Of a stretch of 64,000 nucleotides of DNA, positions 63,895-64,000 are shown in pieces; position 1 is the stretch's first letter; the number at the start of each line of letters is the position of its first letter. The notes beneath the pieces were generated by a model. It did no database searches. It was not told where the DNA came from and saw nothing but the letters and a program-made list of their open reading frames with translations. Made by a program: the position numbers and the translations under genes. Source of the DNA: Gammaproteobacteria bacterium (GTDB taxonomy: Bacteria > Pseudomonadota > Gammaproteobacteria > Steroidobacterales > Steroidobacteraceae); the NCBI GenBank assembly GCA_013289615.1, contig JABCZO010000018.1:1-64000 (forward strand), written 5' to 3'.

Positions 63895-64000
63895 CTATAG
63901 CGTGCTACTCAGGGCATCGAGCGTAGCCTCGATCTCGGTACAGCTCGAGGGCCGATCGAACAGACGCGCCAGATTCTGCGGCATAGTCAGCGTGGCGCCA
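63895..64000 (-). CDS. C-terminal end of an unidentified gene (continues outside window)
   Basis: The minus-strand frame is open from the right edge and ends at TAG 63897-63895, coding for about 34 residues (TMPQNLARLFDRPSSC, then EIEATLDAL). It ends three bases before the NERD gene start. There is too little to recognise. Confidence 0.5.
   Translation of the reverse strand, partial: GATLTMPQNLARLFDRPSSCTEIEATLDALSSTL

Overview
The window reads as chromosome from a GC-rich, motile gammaproteobacterium, probably near the Xanthomonadales, Nevskiales or Steroidobacterales; this is inferred from gene content. Support includes a CheZ-type chemotaxis operon, the uvrC-pgsA pair, purB with a NudJ-type Nudix gene and mnmA in one neighbourhood, a PhoP/PhoQ-like pair, and TonB-dependent uptake. 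Genes are dense, overlapping start/stop codons (ATGA, GTGA, TAATG) are common, and high GC creates many long spurious reading frames opposite real genes. I saw no rRNA, tRNA, CRISPR array, transposase or integrase.

Layout. 1-2.1 kb: 3' part of error-prone polymerase dnaE2. 2.1-3.7 kb: a visibly less GC-rich patch with a broken methyltransferase and an unknown membrane protein. 3.5-16.3 kb, minus strand: a Bcr/CflA-type exporter, then an HDOD protein and a chemotaxis operon read from 16.2 kb downward (cheY, cheZ, cheA, second cheY, cheW, STAS protein, a coiled-coil protein with a CheZ-like motif, cheR, cheD, cheB, MCP), with a good sigma-28 promoter upstream. 16.4-32.3 kb: housekeeping and metabolism (SDR remnant, pgsA, uvrC, beta-carbonic anhydrase, class II DAHP synthase, a lysine-catabolism-like pair, a PhoPQ-like system with a PepSY protein, mazG, CoA-type Nudix, fumC, purB, nudJ).

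32.3-47.6 kb: an accessory block lying between nudJ and mnmA. It holds an exported cyclase-family hydrolase, an AhpD-like protein, an exported amidohydrolase, a TonB-dependent receptor, a complete structural set for a tryptophan tryptophylquinone (TTQ) amine dehydrogenase (heavy chain, MauE, MauD, light chain), two monohaem c-type cytochromes, a VOC protein, an APC permease, a class III aminotransferase, two isochorismatase-family amidohydrolases and a glutamine-synthetase-like ligase. Together they suggest uptake and oxidation of an unknown amine. No MauG is present and the light chain has two cysteines beyond the usual twelve, so this is the most interesting system here.

47.8-64 kb: mnmA, acnA, a HAD-IB phosphatase, a small membrane protein, a two-gene TPR and TIR-TPR membrane operon, tryptophan 2,3-dioxygenase (with a small second copy of its 3' end 4 kb away), a YgjP-type metallopeptidase, tatD, two Hsp20 genes behind a convincing sigma-32 promoter, a small lipoprotein, a phospholipase C/acid phosphatase-like phosphoesterase, a NERD-domain protein, and the end of one more minus-strand gene cut by the window edge.
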